NCBI GenBank assembly: GCA_029934735.1
Contig: JAOZLR010000118.1
Location: forward strand, 1 to 7,473
DNA from: Bacteroidales bacterium
Lineage (GTDB): Bacteria > Bacteroidota > Bacteroidia > Bacteroidales > JAADJA01
DNA: 7,473 nt
Direction: 5' to 3'
Shown here: piece after piece, positions 4,431 to 7,473 of the stretch
Position numbering within the stretch: the first letter of the stretch is position 1
Layout: the number at the start of each line of letters is the position of its first letter
Notes under the pieces: model-generated
Told to the model about the DNA's origin: nothing
What the model saw: the letters and a program-made list of their open reading frames with translations, nothing else
Databases searched by the model: none
Made by a program: the position numbers and the translations under genes

Positions 4431-7256
4431 ATGAATAGAAATTATCAGGCATATTTTGTTTTAGTGCTTCTTTGGTTGTCTTCATCCTCTCTGTTTGCAC
4501 AGAAACATATTCTGTCCGGCATATTACATGGCAGTGATAATCAGCCAATATCAGGTGCAAACATAGTTTTGTCAGTACACCCCGACACTCTTCAGGGGTT
4601 AGGAACCATTACAGATGATAAAGGGGGGTTTGAAATAATGGCAAATCCCGGGAAATATTTTCTCCGGCTCTCTTTTGTTGGGTATAAATCTATTAATACA
4701 CCTGTTGAAATGGGAGATTCAGATAAGAACCTGGGAATATTACTTCTGAAGAAGGATATGAAAATGCTTGATGAAGTAGAGATTACGGGGAAGTCAGCTC
4801 CAACAGTTCAGATAGGAGATACAACACAATATAATGCAGAATCTTTTAAGATTAATACTGATGCTAATGCTGAGAATCTGCTTGAGAAAATGCCCGGAGT
4901 TGTTGTGCAGAATGGTAAAGTGCAGGCACAGGGTGAAGATGTAAAGCAGGTCTTGGTAGATGGTAAGAGGTTTTTTGGAGATGACCCGAATGCTGCACTG
5001 AAAAATATACCTGCTGAAATAATTGATAAAATTCAAATTTTTGATCAGCAGAGTGAGCAGGCACAGTTTACCGGCTTTGATGACGGTGAATCGAAAAAGA
5101 CTATAAATATCGTTACCAAACTGGAATACCGCAATGGGACTTTCGGAAAAGTGCAGGGTGGATATGGTACTGATGACAGATATAAGATAGATGGAAATAT
5201 TAATATTTTCAATGGAGACAGACGAATTTCAATTCTCGGCCAAAGTAATAATGTTAACCAGCAAAATTTTTCTACTGAAGATCTTGTTGGGGTTATGAGC
5301 AGTACAACTTCCGGCGGCAGATCAGGTAGGAGAGGTGGCGGCGGCGGCGGTGGCGGCGGCGGTAGAGGTAGCAGCGGAGGTTCAAGTAGTAGTAGTGTTA
5401 ACGATTTTCTAGTTAATCAGCAGGGCGGTATTACAACAACAAATGCTGCCGGGTTTAATTATACTGATAAATGGGGCGAAAAGATTGATGTTGCCGGTAA
5501 TTATTTCTTTAATAAAAGCGATAACTCTAATGATAATGTCTTGACAAGAAAATATGTTTTGGCAGAAGGCTCAGGACAAGATTATGATGAAAGTGAAATT
5601 GCTGAAAGCATGAATCTTAATCATCGTTTTAATTTTAGATTTGATTATAAAATTAATGATAATAACTCAATACTTATTCGTCCAAAATTTACTTATCAGA
5701 AAAATGATGGCAGTAGTATTTTGAAAGGATTGACGAGTCAGGATAGTTCACTTCTTAATTTGATGGCTAATAACTTCTCAAGCAATCTGCTGGGCTATAA
5801 TTTTTCTAATACTATTCTGTACAGGCATAAGTTTGCCAAAACCGGGCGTACAATCTCTTTCAACCTTGGACAAGACTTTAAGAATAATAGTGGAGAAAGT
5901 TTTCAAAATTCTGAAACCTTTTATTATGACCAGGCAGAATTTGACACCCTTGACCAAAACTCAGACCTTGATGTTTATGAGCGGAGATTGTCGGGAAATA
6001 TGCGATATACAGAGTCTCTGGGGAGGAATAAACTTCTTTTAATTAATTACAAAACATCATACAGTGATAACAATTCTGACAAGATAACCAATAATTTTGA
6101 CGAACAGACAGGCAATTACAGCGTGATGGATACCCTGCTTACAAATCAGTTTGAAAGTCGATATATAACAAATGAAGGAGGTGTCGGGTTTCGATATAGT
6201 CAAAGGAAAATCAATTTTATGATAAGTGCTGCATATCAGGTTGCACAATTGAAAAACGAACAGTTTTTTCCTGAATTGGGTCATATTAACCAGACATATT
6301 ACAGCATCCTTCCACGGGCAATGTTTATGTATCGTATTTCACGAAGTAAGAATCTGCGTATATTTTACCGTAGCAACTCAACAGCGCCATCTGTGAGCCA
6401 GTTGCAGAATGTTCTGGATAATTCCAATCCCATTCAGCTAACAATCGGTAATCCTACGTTATCACAACAAAATCAACATACATTTTTTACACGTTATTCC
6501 GTTTCAAATTCAGCACTGGGCTCAACCTTTTTTGCTTTACTATCTGGTAGTTATACACATAATTATATTGCTAACAGAGCTTTGATTGCCCAAAAGGATA
6601 GCATATTTGATAATGGTATGGTATGGCCGGCAGGAACTCAACTTACACAACCGGTTAATCTTGATGGTTATTACAATTTGCGAACATTTGTAACCTATGG
6701 CATCCCTGTTATTAAAATTAAATCGAATCTGAATTTTAATTTCACAGCCACATTTGCCCGCATACCCGGACTAATAAATACAGATATTAATTATTCAAAT
6801 TCACCATCTCTCTCCTTTGGAGCTGTGCTTAGCAGTAACATAAGTGAGAAATTAGATTTTACACTTTCATCAAACTCAAAGGTAAGTTGGGCAATAAACA
6901 CCCTCAATAAGAACCTTGATTCACGTTATTTCAGCCAGTTAAGCAAAATACGTGTTTATTGGAATTTCTGGAAAGAGCTGGTATTCAGGTCTGAATTGAA
7001 TCATCAGTTTTATAACGGATTGTCGGATGGATACAACACAAATTATTTCCTTTGGAATATGGGACTGGGCATGAAGTTTCTTAAAAACAGGCAAGCCGAA
7101 TTGACATTATCTGTTTTTGATATCCTGAATCAAAATACAAGCATTAACAGGATAGTTACTGAAAGTTATATTGAGGATACACAATCCCAGGTTTTGCAAC
7201 AGTATCTTATGTTGAGTTTTTCTTACAAAATAAGAAACTTTAAACAGATAAATTAG
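4431..7256 (+). CDS. Outer-membrane beta-barrel protein, TonB-receptor-like (CarboxypepD_reg + plug + OMP_b-brl_3)
   Basis: 941 residues from ATG 4431. A signal peptide (1-24, ending LFAQ) directs export. A CarboxypepD_reg-like domain covers about 25-107 (SGANIVL...GTITDDKGGFEI...LSFVGYKS). A plug-like region covers about 112-230, with LLEKMPGVVVQNGKV, QVLVDGKRFFGDDP and IPAEIIDKIQIFD, the usual pattern of this family. Alternating hydrophobic/aromatic strands then run to the C-terminus, fitting the 'outer membrane beta-barrel protein family' (PF14905) often annotated as TonB-dependent receptor. The last strand (LMLSFSYKIRNF) is near the end, so the barrel looks complete. A Gly/Ser-rich segment (about 294-322) with ten consecutive Gly interrupts the early part; similar Gly-rich loops before FLV-x-QQ-x-GI occur in relatives as far as I recall. 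A TTG at 4413 would add six residues, but ATG 4431 gives the better signal peptide. No SusD-like partner follows, so a glycan-uptake role is not supported; the substrate is unknown. Confidence 0.9.
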   Translation: MNRNYQAYFVLVLLWLSSSSLFAQKHILSGILHGSDNQPISGANIVLSVHPDTLQGLGTITDDKGGFEIMANPGKYFLRLSFVGYKSINTPVEMGDSDKNLGILLLKKDMKMLDEVEITGKSAPTVQIGDTTQYNAESFKINTDANAENLLEKMPGVVVQNGKVQAQGEDVKQVLVDGKRFFGDDPNAALKNIPAEIIDKIQIFDQQSEQAQFTGFDDGESKKTINIVTKLEYRNGTFGKVQGGYGTDDRYKIDGNINIFNGDRRISILGQSNNVNQQNFSTEDLVGVMSSTTSGGRSGRRGGGGGGGGGGRGSSGGSSSSSVNDFLVNQQGGITTTNAAGFNYTDKWGEKIDVAGNYFFNKSDNSNDNVLTRKYVLAEGSGQDYDESEIAESMNLNHRFNFRFDYKINDNNSILIRPKFTYQKNDGSSILKGLTSQDSSLLNLMANNFSSNLLGYNFSNTILYRHKFAKTGRTISFNLGQDFKNNSGESFQNSETFYYDQAEFDTLDQNSDLDVYERRLSGNMRYTESLGRNKLLLINYKTSYSDNNSDKITNNFDEQTGNYSVMDTLLTNQFESRYITNEGGVGFRYSQRKINFMISAAYQVAQLKNEQFFPELGHINQTYYSILPRAMFMYRISRSKNLRIFYRSNSTAPSVSQLQNVLDNSNPIQLTIGNPTLSQQNQHTFFTRYSVSNSALGSTFFALLSGSYTHNYIANRALIAQKDSIFDNGMVWPAGTQLTQPVNLDGYYNLRTFVTYGIPVIKIKSNLNFNFTATFARIPGLINTDINYSNSPSLSFGAVLSSNISEKLDFTLSSNSKVSWAINTLNKNLDSRYFSQLSKIRVYWNFWKELVFRSELNHQFYNGLSDGYNTNYFLWNMGLGMKFLKNRQAELTLSVFDILNQNTSINRIVTESYIEDTQSQVLQQYLMLSFSYKIRNFKQIN
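5334..5363 (+). repeat. In-frame (GGY)10 polyglycine codon tract
   Basis: Ten glycine codons in a row (GGC and GGT only) form a GC-rich trinucleotide run inside an AT-rich gene, followed closely by a run of five serine codons (TCA then AGT x4). Unit gains or losses would keep the frame and change only the loop length in the barrel protein. Confidence 0.9.
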
Positions 7257-7420
7257 TGTTTTTTAAGAAGAGCCTTTTCAAGTCGCTGAAAATTCTTGAT
7301 TGTTATCATATTTAAAGGCCTAAAAAATAGGAATTTAACAAGTCTATTTTTCGGGTCATTGGAATGCCCGACATAGAATTTATCTGCAGAGCTTGAATAT
7401 AGAAAATAGATATAAAACAT
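7253..7420 (-). pseudogene. GIY-YIG nuclease remnant (truncated, 55 codons)
   Basis: A minus-strand ORF from ATG at 7420-7418 to TAA at 7255-7253, overlapping the barrel gene's stop by 4 bases. The first 28 residues match the GIY-YIG core: MFYIYFLYS at the start (the 'GIY' strand), KFYVGHS at 14-20 (the 'YIG' strand) and NDPKNRL with the catalytic Arg at 26. Intact small GIY-YIG proteins of this type run about 80-100 residues and continue with an HN motif, a TSK-x-RPW-like segment and a catalytic Glu region. These are absent here. The last residues (NFQRLEKALLKKH) look somewhat like the family's C-terminal helix, so an internal loss of roughly 30 residues is possible. No frame on this strand restores the missing part. 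It is probably inactive; a short expressed protein cannot be excluded. The start lies 12 bases from a terminator hairpin. Confidence 0.65.
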
Positions 7421-7431
7421 AGTCAATAAAC

Positions 7432-7458
7432 AAAAAAGCCCGAATATTCGGGCTTTTT
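7432..7458. terminator. Bidirectional intrinsic terminator
   Basis: GCCCGAATATTCGGGC (7438-7453) is a perfect inverted repeat, extended by A-runs on the left and T-runs on the right, so 7433-7458 is palindromic throughout. Read on the + strand it ends in five T and would terminate the barrel operon after passing the GIY-YIG remnant. Read on the - strand it ends in six T followed by GTTTATT, which is at least as good and suggests that a minus-strand gene ends just beyond the right edge of the window. Confidence 0.88.
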
Positions 7459-7473
7459 GCTCCTCTTCTTGGA

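Noticed and set aside
5833..6042. Plus-strand 69-codon ORF in another frame within the barrel gene
   Set aside because: The overlapping frame encodes well-patterned barrel strands; this frame has no motif and no upstream signal.
4431..7256. SusC-type glycan importer of a polysaccharide utilisation locus
   Set aside because: No SusD-like gene or glycoside hydrolase is adjacent, and the barrel fits the OMP_b-brl_3 type better than SusC.
7351..7371. Hairpin TCGGG-T-CAT / ATG-CCCGA as a terminator
   Set aside because: It has a bulge and no following T-tract on either strand, and it falls on the codons of the conserved GIY-YIG core (VGHSNDP), so it is probably incidental.
7459..7473. Edge of a tRNA at the right border
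   Set aside because: Only 15 bases remain; no T-loop or acceptor pairing can be shown, so it is kept only as a prediction in the findings.

Overview
The window most likely comes from the chromosome of a Bacteroidota bacterium (Bacteroidia or a relative). It is AT-rich, starts are mostly preceded by A/T-rich stretches instead of Shine-Dalgarno sites, and putative promoters follow the Bacteroidota TTTG / TAnnTTTG pattern. Signal peptides end in the typical '-AQ'. The gene content (CarboxypepD_reg-like N-terminal domains, an outer-membrane beta-barrel protein, a LytS/LytTR two-component pair) is also characteristic of the phylum.

Layout, all genes on the + strand except one remnant. (1) 11-1914: a promoter-like element, a four-helix membrane sensor histidine kinase of the LytS/YehU type, an intergenic array of degenerate 7-bp repeats, and a LytTR-type response regulator. 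(2) 1939-3426: a secreted protein with an N-terminal CarboxypepD_reg-like domain and a C-terminal region resembling the front part of DUF5686 proteins, tightly coupled to the regulator. (3) 3427-3605: a 179-bp spacer with a plausible promoter. (4) 3606-4352: a membrane-anchored Spy/CpxP-like protein with two tandem 55-residue LTDDQ...LTDEQ modules. (5) 4431-7256: a large outer-membrane beta-barrel protein (TonB-receptor-like, OMP_b-brl_3 type) with a CarboxypepD_reg domain, a plug-like region and a ten-glycine loop. (6) 7253-7473: on the minus strand, a 55-codon ORF whose first 28 residues read as the core of a GIY-YIG nuclease but whose remainder does not, followed to the right by a perfect hairpin terminator with T-tracts in both directions.

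Working model (inference): the kinase/regulator pair senses something in the envelope and regulates envelope genes. The three genes that follow encode exported proteins. The Spy/CpxP-like protein suggests an envelope-stress or metal theme, with a LytS/LytTR pair in the place that CpxA/CpxR or ZraS/ZraR hold in Proteobacteria. The least expected items are the tandem-module Spy-like protein in this context, the heptamer array splitting the kinase and regulator genes, and the short GIY-YIG remnant beside a two-way terminator.
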